From the NCBI GenBank assembly GCA_020634215.1, contig JACKCD010000005.1:91485-155484 (forward strand): a stretch of 64,000 nucleotides of DNA, written 5' to 3'. The notes below the pieces were generated by a model, which saw nothing but the letters and a program-made list of their open reading frames with translations, had not been told where the DNA came from and did no database searches. The DNA comes from Ardenticatenaceae bacterium. Its GTDB lineage: Bacteria > Chloroflexota > Anaerolineae > Promineifilales > Promineifilaceae. The position numbers and the translations under genes are program-made. Shown here in pieces: positions 1 to 7,200 of the stretch (position 1 is the first letter of the stretch; every line of letters starts with the position of its first letter).

Positions 1-7
1 GTGGCAA

Positions 8-262
8 TTATACAACTTTGAGCTTGCCCAGCACAAAGAGCAGCACAACTGCTCCAAAAATAGCCACCAGCAGGCTCCAAATGTTAAAGCCAGTCGTGCC
101 AGAGATACCAACGGTGTTCATCAGAAAACCGCCAAGGAAGGCACCAATAATGCCGACAACGATGTTGGCAAGTGCCCCCATCTGGGCATCACGATGCATA
201 ATTTGGCTGGCAATCCAGCCGGCTAAAGCCCCAAAAATAATCCATAAAATAAAGTTAATCAT
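8..262 (-). CDS. GlsB/YeaQ/YmgE family stress-response membrane protein
   Basis: An 84-residue hydrophobic protein of the transglycosylase-associated (GlsB/YeaQ/YmgE) family: three predicted membrane segments separated by short Gly-rich turns, with the typical G-x-x-A-G-W-I-A pattern near residue 15 and a G-I-I-G-A-F-L-G-G pattern in the middle. The start is placed at the ATG that follows a GGAGG ribosome site by 8 nt; an in-frame TTG five codons upstream overlaps that site and is less likely. Members are small inner-membrane proteins induced by acid, osmotic or general stress; their biochemical role is poorly known. A paralogue lies at 46397-46636. It sits beside CsbD-family genes, consistent with a stress cluster. 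Confidence 0.85.
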   Translation of the reverse strand: MINFILWIIFGALAGWIASQIMHRDAQMGALANIVVGIIGAFLGGFLMNTVGISGTTGFNIWSLLVAIFGAVVLLFVLGKLKVV

Positions 263-340
263 TTTTCCATCCTCCAAATAATTTTATTTTTTACTAATTG
301 ATGTGGCTGGCTACCCCCATCATGTTTCACAAAGCCTTCA

Positions 341-547
341 TTAATAGTCAGCAAAGTTTGCCAAGAAGTCGTTAACCTCTGCTTCCACATCCTCACGAGA
401 ACGGCCGTATTTTTCCTGCACCAAACCAATCAGCTCTTCCCGCTTGCCCTCAATGCGATCCAATTCATCATTGGTCAACTCGCCCCATTTTTGCTGTACT
501 TTCCCTTTCAACTGCTTCCATTGACCCTGCAAAATATCTGTGTTCAT
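341..547 (-). CDS. CsbD family general-stress protein
   Basis: A 68-residue hydrophilic protein matching the CsbD family across its whole length: W-K-Q-L-K-G-K near residue 10, Q-x-K-W-G-E-L-T next, then a G-K-R-E-E-L-I-G helix and a final D-V-E-A-E-V-N-D-F helix. The downstream of two close ATG codons is preferred because AAGGAG lies 8 nt upstream of it; the first ATG (553) is only 2 nt from the site. CsbD proteins are small, abundant, stress-induced proteins in bacteria (sigma-B regulated in Bacillus) with no known enzymatic activity. It is co-oriented with the GlsB-like gene and divergent from a second CsbD gene at 840. Confidence 0.88.
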   Translation of the reverse strand: MNTDILQGQWKQLKGKVQQKWGELTNDELDRIEGKREELIGLVQEKYGRSREDVEAEVNDFLANFADY

Positions 548-553
548 GTTCAT

Positions 554-839
554 TACTCCTTATTAATTTATTGCTGGCAACGTTTCCGCTGCCTCGCTTA
601 TGCCAATACTTTACGCGATTGCTTACCTGAACTCTATGTACCAGGGGTACATTTAGAACTTCACTGCGATATATATCTCCCGGTGGCCCATCCTATCTAT
701 ATCTACTTTCTATACCCCCTATCTATAGAGTTCTACCGACTAATGCCGGTACACTGCTTACAAGAAACCAACAATACCGGTGCATACACAGCAGTTGGTT
801 TGTGTATGCGCCGACAAGCAAGCAATAAGGAGATAAAAA
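554..839. other. Intergenic region between divergent CsbD genes
   Basis: About 285 bases with no convincing gene. The segment near 665-730 is rich in TATC/ATCT repeats and T-A steps and probably carries divergent promoters for the two CsbD-type genes, but no clear sigma-70 consensus pair could be fixed by eye. Confidence 0.4.
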
Positions 840-1196
840 ATGAATTTAGGCATAAATCAGGATGTTTTTGACGGTAAGTGGAAACAACTGCGGGGCACGA
901 TCAAGAAACAGTGGGGTGACCTGACCGATGATGATTTGAAAAAGGTGCAGGGGCGTTATGATCAGTTTTTGGAGTTGTTACAAGACAAATATGGCTACAG
1001 TCGCCAAACGGCCGAAAATGAGATTAACACCCGTCTGAATGATCTGTATGCTTTGGGCGACCAGTTGCAAACCAGCACCCGGCAAGCAGTAACGGCCGTT
1101 GATGAAACCGTAACACAGCGTCGGTGGTTAACCATAGCGGCAACATTATTAGTTGGCATTGTCGTGGGCTTGTGGCTAAATAACAGCGGCGACTAA
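840..1196 (+). CDS. CsbD-like protein with C-terminal membrane anchor
   Basis: A 118-residue protein whose first 65 residues match CsbD (W-K-Q-L-R-G near residue 13, K-K-Q-W-G-D-L-T at about 22, Y-G-Y-S-R at about 51). A linker follows, then one hydrophobic segment (about residues 95-113) ending in a short polar tail, giving a tail-anchored layout like DUF883/ElaB proteins. Strong AAGGAG site 7 nt before the ATG. It is the second CsbD homologue in this cluster and differs from the one at 341-547 by the membrane anchor, suggesting a soluble and a membrane-bound version. A bidirectional terminator hairpin follows. An AACGGCCGTT copy in the linker encodes T-A-V. Confidence 0.85.
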   Translation: MNLGINQDVFDGKWKQLRGTIKKQWGDLTDDDLKKVQGRYDQFLELLQDKYGYSRQTAENEINTRLNDLYALGDQLQTSTRQAVTAVDETVTQRRWLTIAATLLVGIVVGLWLNNSGD

Positions 1197-1221
1197 ACTG
1201 GCAAACGTCACATCGGAAAAT

Positions 1222-1266
1222 AAAAAGGCGGTAGATGTTGTATGTGCAACGTCTACCACCTTTTTG
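1222..1266. terminator. Bidirectional rho-independent terminator
   Basis: An inverted repeat with arms AAAGGCGGTAGATGTTG and CAACGTCTACCACCTTT around a TATGTG loop, with A-tract before and T-tract after. It lies between the convergent CsbD-like gene (+) and the GH13 gene (-) and can serve both strands. Confidence 0.85.
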
Positions 1267-1268
1267 CG

Positions 1269-3098
1269 TTATTGGGACAAAATAAGCGCACTATAAGGCG
1301 CAATTTGGATAGTGCCATGCGCCGGCAGCCCATCATATTCACCATCAGCCGCTTGCACATCACCACTTACCTGCCCTTCAAAGGCAGGATCGTACACAGA
1401 GGCGTGGCTGTCAAAGCGAAGTTGCCACAACCCAGCTTGGGGAAAGCCAATGGCATAGTCGCTAATGGTGCGGTTGGCAAAGCTCAAAACAACCATGACG
1501 CTGTTGCCAGCCCCCCCTTCCCCCGCCCAGCGATGATATGCCAGCAGTTTAGCCTCGTTGTTCAGATGGGTAATGGCAAGGTGCTGCCCCAGCAAGCCGG
1601 CCGTATTGCCCTCGGCGTTGCGGCGCAGGTGTATAAGACGCTGGTAAAGCCAAGCAATGCCCGATTGCTCACAAGCCGCTTGCCAATCGAGGGGACTGTT
1701 GTCGTTAAACCAGGCCCCGGCCAACAGCTCTTGCCCTTGGAAAATCATGGGGATGCCGGGAGCGGTGAAAACAAGGGCAGCACCAAGGGTGGAGCGTTTT
1801 TTGGAGAACCAGCTATCATGCTGACCGGGCCAAATCTCTTCGGGAATGCGGGCTTTGCCGTTGGCAACTTCGTCGTGGGATTCGGTGTAGATGACGCGAT
1901 GGAAGATGTCGTCACCATAGTGAGGGTCGAGGGCGTGGGCAACGGCCGTTAAATCACGAAACGCATCATCCTGCGCCACCAATGCCGTCCGCACCGGGTG
2001 GACAAAATTGCTGTCCCACTGACTGCTAAACCCCGCACCACCAGCCCCTGTGTCTTTGGTTATCCATTCATTCCCCTGCAAATCTTCAGCAATTGTAATT
2101 TTGGCCTGCGACCGGGCATCAATTTCGTCGTTGATCCACTGCATTAGGCTCCAGCCGTCGGGTAAGTCGGTAGCGGGGCTGTTGTTATGGCCGTAGATGT
2201 TGCGAATAAAGGCGGTGGCATCCCAGCGCAAGCCGTCTACGCGGTATTCATCGAGCCACATCAGGGCGTTGTCGCGCAGGTATTGGCGAACGGCCGTTCG
2301 TCCATAATCTGGCCGCGTATCCCCCCACGGTGTGTTCGCCCGCTCATCGTTGTAAAAATAAATCCCACCCCCACCATTCTCGCTCCAGCCGTCAAAACGC
2401 CATAAATCAAGATCGCCGGGGCCAAAATGGTTGTAAACCACATCCACCAACACCGCAATGCCGTGGGCATGGGCAGCCTGGACAAACGTCTTAAAGGCTA
2501 CCACGCCGCCATAATCTTTTTCAATGGCAAACGGGTAGGATGGGTTATAGCCCCAGGAAATGCCGCCAGGAAATTCCATCGGCGGCATAATCTGCACGGC
2601 GTTAACGCCCAATTCGCGCAAATAGGGCAGCTTTTTGGCCGCCAGCATAAAATTGCCTGGCTTTCCATCGTCGGGGTTGTTGTCGTTAAAGGTACCTACG
2701 TGCATTTCATAAATCACCAGTTCATTCCAGGCTGGTATTTCAAATGCAATGGTTTCGTCCCAGGCAAAGTCCAAATCACAGATGATGCTGTTGCCAACTG
2801 AGCTGGTTAATTCGCGGGCATAGGGGTCGTTGCGCCACAGCTTGCCCTGCCCATTTTGCAACACATATTTGTACTCATCCCCTGCTTTGACATTGGCAAC
2901 CGTACCGGCCCAATATCCATCACCTTCATGTTTTAGCGCCTGTTGCGCCTCTGCCCAGTTGTTAAAGCTGCCAGTTACCCACACCTTTTCGGCATGGGGT
3001 GCCCACACGCGGAAGGTGGCACCTCCTTTGTGCAAAATCGCTCCCATACCGGGAGAAACGGCCGTTTTGGCCTCTGTTTTTTTCTCTTTTGTCGTCAT
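1269..3098 (-). CDS. GH13 alpha-glucan branching enzyme-like protein with N-terminal CBM48
   Basis: A 609-residue protein: a CBM48-type N-terminal domain (about residues 20-110, with F-R-V-W-A-P-H-A and G-S-F-N-N-W), a GH13 (beta/alpha)8 barrel and a C-terminal all-beta domain. Catalytic residues are visible: nucleophile D293 in V-D-G-L-R-W-D-A, acid/base E338 in I-A-E-D, and D409 in E-S-H-D-E-V, the last motif being typical of branching enzymes. It is shorter than classical GlgB (about 700-750 residues) because the extra N1 module is absent. Expected role: formation of alpha-1,6 branches in glycogen or other cytoplasmic alpha-glucan; a related GH13 activity such as trehalose-pathway hydrolase cannot be excluded. 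A GlgX debranching enzyme is encoded at 55866-57968. Confidence 0.85.
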   Translation of the reverse strand: MTTKEKKTEAKTAVSPGMGAILHKGGATFRVWAPHAEKVWVTGSFNNWAEAQQALKHEGDGYWAGTVANVKAGDEYKYVLQNGQGKLWRNDPYARELTSSVGNSIICDLDFAWDETIAFEIPAWNELVIYEMHVGTFNDNNPDDGKPGNFMLAAKKLPYLRELGVNAVQIMPPMEFPGGISWGYNPSYPFAIEKDYGGVVAFKTFVQAAHAHGIAVLVDVVYNHFGPGDLDLWRFDGWSENGGGGIYFYNDERANTPWGDTRPDYGRTAVRQYLRDNALMWLDEYRVDGLRWDATAFIRNIYGHNNSPATDLPDGWSLMQWINDEIDARSQAKITIAEDLQGNEWITKDTGAGGAGFSSQWDSNFVHPVRTALVAQDDAFRDLTAVAHALDPHYGDDIFHRVIYTESHDEVANGKARIPEEIWPGQHDSWFSKKRSTLGAALVFTAPGIPMIFQGQELLAGAWFNDNSPLDWQAACEQSGIAWLYQRLIHLRRNAEGNTAGLLGQHLAITHLNNEAKLLAYHRWAGEGGAGNSVMVVLSFANRTISDYAIGFPQAGLWQLRFDSHASVYDPAFEGQVSGDVQAADGEYDGLPAHGTIQIAPYSALILSQ

Positions 3099-3418
3099 TT
3101 TCCTTTCACTGCCTATAGAAACAAAAAGGAGGCACCAAGCGCATACGCACTTGGCACCTGGATAAAGGAGTTGCTCTAAGCCGTTGAGTCAATTGAACCA
3201 AACAGCCCGCTTCCATTACATACTCTTAGTATATGCTACAGCACGCCCCGCCTCCATAGACCATAGATACATTTAGGGTCTACAGATAGTAATAACCGCA
3301 GCAGGCGTGCCTTTTCTATACCTTCCTTTATACCTACGGCACATAGGTTTTGCGATAGCCAGCCTTTAACATGGGGTCAATTCGTATTGACGACCAAATT
3401 TGTAAGAAGGAAGAAAAA
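3099..3418. other. Intergenic leader region between GH13 gene and DUF892 gene
   Basis: About 320 bases without a gene. It contains the hairpin at 3129-3158 and otherwise AT-rich sequence (for example around 3215-3350) that probably holds divergent promoters. No conserved riboswitch could be recognised by eye. Confidence 0.4.
3129..3158 (-). terminator. Terminator-like hairpin in the leader of the GH13 gene
   Basis: On the minus strand the sequence forms AGGTGCCAAGTGCG, TATG loop, CGCTTGGTGCCT, followed directly by CCTTTTTG. That is the shape of an intrinsic terminator, and it sits about 30 nt before the GH13 start codon. It could end an upstream transcript or act as an attenuator in the 5' leader. 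Confidence 0.5.
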
Positions 3419-3928
3419 ATGGATTTAACATCACTTCACACAGTTTACGTACATCACTTGAAAGACCTCTACAGCGCGGAAAAACAGATTATTGAAGCCG
3501 CGCCAGCCATGATTGATGCCGCTTCATCCCAAGAGGTCAAAGACGCTTTTGCCGATCATCTGGAGGAATCCAAGAGCCATTTGGAGCGTGTTCACGCCCT
3601 GCTGCAAGCATTAGAGGTAAACCCCGGCAACACCAAGTGCGAGGCAATGGAGGGTATTATCAAAGAAGGCAGCAACGTTGTAAACAGCACCGGAGATGCC
3701 GATGTCAAAGATGTGGCCCTGATCGCGGCAGCACAGCGGGTAGAGCATTATGAAATTACGGGCTATGGCACGGCGCGAGCTTTTGCCGCCACGCTGGGTT
3801 ACAGTGAGGCAGCAAGCGAGTTGCAACTGATTTTGAATGATGAGTATGACGCAGACGGCCGTTTAGACAAAATTGCCGAAGGTGGGCTGCTCAAAATGGG
3901 GCTGAACCAGGAAGCGGTATCCTCATAA
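3419..3928 (+). CDS. DUF892 (YciE/YciF) ferritin-like protein
   Basis: A 169-residue all-helical protein of the DUF892/YciF family. The start M-D-L-T-S-L-H is chosen because AAGGA lies a few bases upstream; the longer frame from 3371 lacks a site. Family signatures seen: L-K-D-L-Y-S-A-E-K-Q-I-I near residue 14, D-H-L-E-E-S-K-S-H near 47, V-E-H-Y-E-I-T-G-Y-G-T near 109 and N-D-E-Y near 142. The Glu/His residues in these helices match the ferritin-like di-iron positions. Members are stress-induced, presumably metal-binding, of unknown reaction. The gene belongs with the neighbouring CsbD/GlsB stress genes and is followed by a terminator. Confidence 0.87.
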   Translation: MDLTSLHTVYVHHLKDLYSAEKQIIEAAPAMIDAASSQEVKDAFADHLEESKSHLERVHALLQALEVNPGNTKCEAMEGIIKEGSNVVNSTGDADVKDVALIAAAQRVEHYEITGYGTARAFAATLGYSEAASELQLILNDEYDADGRLDKIAEGGLLKMGLNQEAVSS

Positions 3929-3966
3929 AAGCCACATCGCATGAAGCTGCTGGCTCATGATCTAAT

Positions 3967-3999
3967 CAAAAACCGGAAGCTCACATTTCCGGTTTTTTT
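3967..3999 (+). terminator. Rho-independent terminator after the DUF892 gene
   Basis: Arms AAAACCGGAA and TTCCGGTTTT around GCTCACAT, followed by a run of T. It separates the DUF892 gene from the YihY gene, so the latter must start after it, at 4025. Confidence 0.9.
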
Positions 4000-4024
4000 G
4001 ATCCTGCGCCCAAGGAGCAACCTA

Positions 4025-5098
4025 ATGAATTTCAAAGAAATAAAACCCCTCATTATTCAGACCTTTGCCGAATGGAGCGAAGATAAAGCCTCTCGTTTGG
4101 CTGCTGCTCTGGCTTACTACACTATCTTTTCCATTCCATCCCTGCTTATCATCGTCATTGCCATTGCTGCCCAAGTATTCGAGCGCAGCCTGGTACAGCA
4201 GAAAGTTGTCTACCAGATTGCTGGGTTGGTGGGGCAAACAGGTGCCCAGGCGATTGAAGCTGTTTTGGAGAATGTCAGCGAACCAGGAGACAGCCTTCTG
4301 GCAGCGGCAATTAGCATTATCACGCTGCTGTTTGGAGCATCTGGTGTGTTTGGGCAGCTCCATGATGCGCTCAATACGATTTGGGAGGTGCAGGCCAAGC
4401 CAGGGCGCGGTCTAGTAGGTACCTTCAAAGATCGCTTTTTCTCATTTACAATGGTATTAGGGGTTGGTTTTTTACTGCTGGTCTCGCTTGTGGTCAGCAC
4501 TGTGCTGCAAGCATTGAATGAATTTGTCTCTGGGGTGTTGCCCAGCTTTCTCCTTATGGCACAAATCCTCAATTTTCTGGTTTCTTTTAGCGTAATCACC
4601 GTTTTATTTGCGCTGATCTATAAAATTGTGCCTGATGTTAGGGTTGCCTGGCATGATGTGTGGATTGGCTCTTTGGTAACGGCTTTTTTGTTTACGGTAG
4701 GTAAGTGGGGCATTGGGTTGTATTTGGGCAACAGTGCCCCTGGCTCAACCTATGGGGCAGCGGGATCGCTCATCGTGCTGCTGCTTTGGATTTATTATTC
4801 GGCGCAGATTCTGTTTTTGGGAGCGGAGTTTACGCAAGTTTATGCGAACAAATATGGTTCGCGCATTGTGGCCGATGAAACGGCCGTTTCGCTCACCCCA
4901 GCCACACGGGCACAACAAGGCATTCCGCACACCGCAATGGCTATCCAGCAAACCCACCATTCCACTGCCCAGTCGCCTGCACCTACCAACACCACTCTCC
5001 AATCAGCCACCGCCTGGATGAAGCGGTTTCACCACTATCTGATAGAAACTTTGGCCGTGATCGTTGCCGGGTGGCTGCTCCTCACCAAAAGAAATTAG
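4025..5098 (+). CDS. YihY/BrkB family inner-membrane protein
   Basis: A 357-residue membrane protein of the YihY/UPF0761 (BrkB, formerly mis-called RNase BN) family. About six membrane segments fill residues 30-285; family patterns A-S-R-L-A-A-A-L-A-Y-Y-T-I-F-S-I-P near residue 20, and Y-G-A-A-G-S-L-I-V-L-L-L-W-I-Y-Y near 245, are visible. The C-terminal 70 residues form a Pro/Thr/Gln-rich soluble linker followed by one more hydrophobic segment. Start at the ATG with AAGGAG 7 nt upstream and just after the terminator at 3967-3999. Function unknown; a transport-related role is often assumed. An AACGGCCGTT copy at 4879 lies at the junction between membrane core and linker, and base skew flips sharply there. 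Confidence 0.88.
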   Translation: MNFKEIKPLIIQTFAEWSEDKASRLAAALAYYTIFSIPSLLIIVIAIAAQVFERSLVQQKVVYQIAGLVGQTGAQAIEAVLENVSEPGDSLLAAAISIITLLFGASGVFGQLHDALNTIWEVQAKPGRGLVGTFKDRFFSFTMVLGVGFLLLVSLVVSTVLQALNEFVSGVLPSFLLMAQILNFLVSFSVITVLFALIYKIVPDVRVAWHDVWIGSLVTAFLFTVGKWGIGLYLGNSAPGSTYGAAGSLIVLLLWIYYSAQILFLGAEFTQVYANKYGSRIVADETAVSLTPATRAQQGIPHTAMAIQQTHHSTAQSPAPTNTTLQSATAWMKRFHHYLIETLAVIVAGWLLLTKRN

Positions 5099-5343
5099 CC
5101 CGCTTCAACCATAAACTGTACCCCAAACTGATCCGAGTGCAATTCGTGCTCGCGGCCAAACTTCATGTTAACAACCTGTGCAATCAAAGCCGCCATTTGT
5201 GCCGTTCGCCCACTGTTGGGGTCGTTGGGGTCATAGGCGGCCACCACCGCTGCCCCCGTTAACCCCTGTGACAGCCTTTGCTTAGCAATTTGCTGCGCTG
5301 AATGTCGTCCTACTACGTGACCAATCTCATGCGCCATTACGCC
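5095..5343 (-). pseudogene. M48 family metallopeptidase remnant
   Basis: About 80 codons encode the centre of an M48 (HtpX/Ste24/BepA-like) peptidase: H-E-I-G-H-V-V-G-R-H with the zinc-binding HExxH, then N-M-K-F-G-R-E-H-E-L-H-S-D-Q-F-G with the third zinc ligand region, then V-E-A-G and a stop. A complete M48 protein would continue with the usual Y-D-P sequence and helices and would need an N-terminal half. Upstream, the reading frame runs into a CGCAAAG-type repeat (5344-5399). Truncation at both ends argues for a decayed gene. It converges with the YihY gene, the two stop codons overlapping by a few bases. Confidence 0.8.
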
Positions 5344-5399
5344 CGCAAAGTCGCAAAGTCGCCAAGCATTTTTCCTTTGCGTCTTCGCGCCTTTGCGTG
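5344..5399. repeat. Inverted CGCAAAG-type tandem repeat
   Basis: Tandem CGCAAAGT units on the left and TTTGCG/CTTCGCG units on the right of an AT-rich loop form an imperfect hairpin. It borders the M48 remnant, and the remnant frame enters it. A related array of the same unit is at 58460-58482. Confidence 0.75.
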
Positions 5400-5494
5400 A
5401 CATAAAGTTAATTCCGATAATGTCTATTAGAAGAACCTGTGCAACAAACGGCCGTTTTTCCCGTATAGAATACAGCAAATATAAGCGAGGGTAT

Positions 5495-5941
5495 ATGAAA
5501 ATGGCACAAATAGAAGCTGTAATGAAAGAAAAATACGTGGAGCCGGTACGCGAGATTCCCTTTTTACTTCGCGTGGCTTGGTTTTTTGTTTTTGGCTGGG
5601 AACTGGCTGCCGCCTGGATTTTTATTGCCTGGGCGCTCAACGCCACCATTATTGGGCTGCCGCTGGGACTGTGGATGATTGACCGCATCCCCCAGGTGCT
5701 AACACTCAAGGCTCGCCCTGGGGCTTACTTGGTAGATGGTAAAAACGGCGACCGCATTTTTGTCAATGCTGAACAGCCCCCCTTCCTCATCCGCATGGTC
5801 TATTTCTTCCTCATTGGCTGGTGGTTTAGCCTGCTATGGTCAATTCTGGCCTGGGTGCTGTGCGCCACCATCATCGGCCTCCCACTCGGCATCATGATGC
5901 TCAATGGGCTGCCCACGGTAACCACACTACAGCGCAGTTGA
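5495..5941 (+). CDS. YccF domain membrane protein
   Basis: A 148-residue protein with two copies of the YccF (DUF307) unit: each has an R-x-x-(W/Y)-F-F start, a hydrophobic segment, and the motif A-T-I-I-G-L-P-L-G, at about residues 54 and 128. Four membrane passes are expected. The ATG at 5495 lies close to a GAGG site; a second ATG two codons later (5501) is equally possible and better spaced. Members are small inner-membrane proteins of unknown function. The gene is divergent from the M48 remnant and convergent with the dehydrogenase gene, with the palindromic repeat at 5991-6038 between. Confidence 0.85.
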   Translation: MKMAQIEAVMKEKYVEPVREIPFLLRVAWFFVFGWELAAAWIFIAWALNATIIGLPLGLWMIDRIPQVLTLKARPGAYLVDGKNGDRIFVNAEQPPFLIRMVYFFLIGWWFSLLWSILAWVLCATIIGLPLGIMMLNGLPTVTTLQRS

Positions 5942-5990
5942 ATGTAGCGTTGGCTCTTTGGGAATTCAGAGGGTTGACTCGCTTTTAACA

Positions 5991-6038
5991 TGGTACGTGG
6001 TGCGTCAAAAGAGCTTATTAGCTACGCACCACGTACCA
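5991..6038. terminator. Palindrome between convergent genes
   Basis: Arms GGTACGTGGTGCGT and ACGCACCACGTACC surround an 18-20 nt loop. It has no T-run, but sits between convergent genes and is of the GTGGTGCG repeat type also seen at 31553-31612. It may terminate both transcripts or be a repeat insertion. Confidence 0.65.
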
Positions 6039-6044
6039 CGGAAT

Positions 6045-7124
6045 TTATGACAACGTTGACCACACTTCCAATTTCGACTTCACGCGGCGGATCACCTCCG
6101 TCGTAAATTCGTCGGTGTGGGCGGAGCCACCCAAATCAGCCGTGCGAACCCCATCATAAACCGCTTCCAGGGTCGCCTCATAAATGGCGCGGCTGGCGCG
6201 TTTGAGTTCCTCTTCTTTGGCATAGGACAACATGCCGGCCGCCGCCAAAATCATCGCCATCGGGTTGGCGATGTTGCGCCCTTCCAGAGCCGGAGCCGTG
6301 CCGTGCGGTGCTTCGGCCATCACGCAATCTACCGTATAGGTATCATCCATCGAGATAACCAGCGATTCCGCCCCGGCAATGGAGCCAAAAAGCTGCATCA
6401 CCATGTCCGAAAGCAGGTCACCATCCCGGTTGAGGGTGGGAATAACCAGCGCATCGCCGCGAGGAGCCAGCAGCAGGGCAAAGGTAGCATCAATTAACTG
6501 CGGGTTGTAGCGAACGTTGGGGTAACGCTTTGCCGCTGCGTCCATTTCTTCCTTAAACATCCCTTCATAAATGGGGCTGACGGTGTACTTGGGACCACCA
6601 AAAATAGTACCCCGCGTGCGGCTGGCGTGCTGAAAGGCGTATTCGGTGACGGCGCGACAGACGCGACGGCTAATTCGTTCGGTGCGAAAGGCGTTTTCAT
6701 CCAGCGAATCAGCTTCCCCTTCACGCCACTCTTTCGCGCCATATGCATCATCCCGCGCCATGCGGACAACGGTGATGGGGGCGTAGACCCCAGCAATGGA
6801 GGGCACGCCGGGAATACGTCGGCCGGTACGCAAAATCACCTCCGCATCCATCTCCTCACGCAAAATTCGGTTGGGGCTGCCCACGTCGTTTTTGGTTTCG
6901 GGGGTAATGGTGGCCGCTTTTAGCCCCAGCTTGTGCTCCCGCAGTGCCTTGCCCGCCTCATAGACAACGGCGTTGTTGGTTTGGCGGCGGTTGTCCAGAC
7001 TCAGATCATAGCGAAGAAAGTTTAGCTGGGTGCGGATGACATCGGGTGCCAACACGCGCAGTGCCTCAACCAGCAGTTCCTGGCCGGTTTGGTCGCCGTC
7101 AAGAATAACGATATTTCGACTCAT
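6045..7124 (-). CDS. Isocitrate/isopropylmalate dehydrogenase family protein
   Basis: A 359-residue beta-decarboxylating dehydrogenase. Family features: N-terminal D-G-D-Q-T-G-Q-E, the substrate arginines in I-L-R-T-G-R-R-I-P-G, a long insertion with Y-G-A-K-E-W, the conserved Y in E-Y-A-F, D-A-T-F-A-L-L-L-A (metal-binding Asp region), D-G-D-L-L-S-D-M, and the cofactor loop A-P-H-G-T-A-P with nearby N-P-M-A. The enzyme should oxidatively decarboxylate a 2-hydroxy-diacid such as isocitrate or 3-isopropylmalate using NAD(P). The unusual N-terminus (D-G-D-Q-T-G instead of G-D-G-I-G) places it outside the best-characterised clades, so substrate is not assigned. Single-gene unit with the repeat at 7137-7200 upstream. 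Confidence 0.85.
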   Translation of the reverse strand: MSRNIVILDGDQTGQELLVEALRVLAPDVIRTQLNFLRYDLSLDNRRQTNNAVVYEAGKALREHKLGLKAATITPETKNDVGSPNRILREEMDAEVILRTGRRIPGVPSIAGVYAPITVVRMARDDAYGAKEWREGEADSLDENAFRTERISRRVCRAVTEYAFQHASRTRGTIFGGPKYTVSPIYEGMFKEEMDAAAKRYPNVRYNPQLIDATFALLLAPRGDALVIPTLNRDGDLLSDMVMQLFGSIAGAESLVISMDDTYTVDCVMAEAPHGTAPALEGRNIANPMAMILAAAGMLSYAKEEELKRASRAIYEATLEAVYDGVRTADLGGSAHTDEFTTEVIRRVKSKLEVWSTLS

Positions 7125-7136
7125 ATGATTTCCTTG

Positions 7137-7200
7137 TGTAACAAGTTGCAGATTGCAAGTAAGAAACTTGCCACCTGTTACTTGCCACTTGTTACTTGTT
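7137..7200. repeat. Heptad hairpin, CAAGTAA/TTACTTG family
   Basis: Units such as GTAACAAGTTGCAGATTGCAAGT on the left and ACTTGCCACCTGTTACTTGC on the right repeat with a 7-base period in opposite orientation, giving an imperfect hairpin. The same family occurs at 27404-27470 and 30466-30536. It lies between two co-directional minus-strand genes. Confidence 0.8.
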
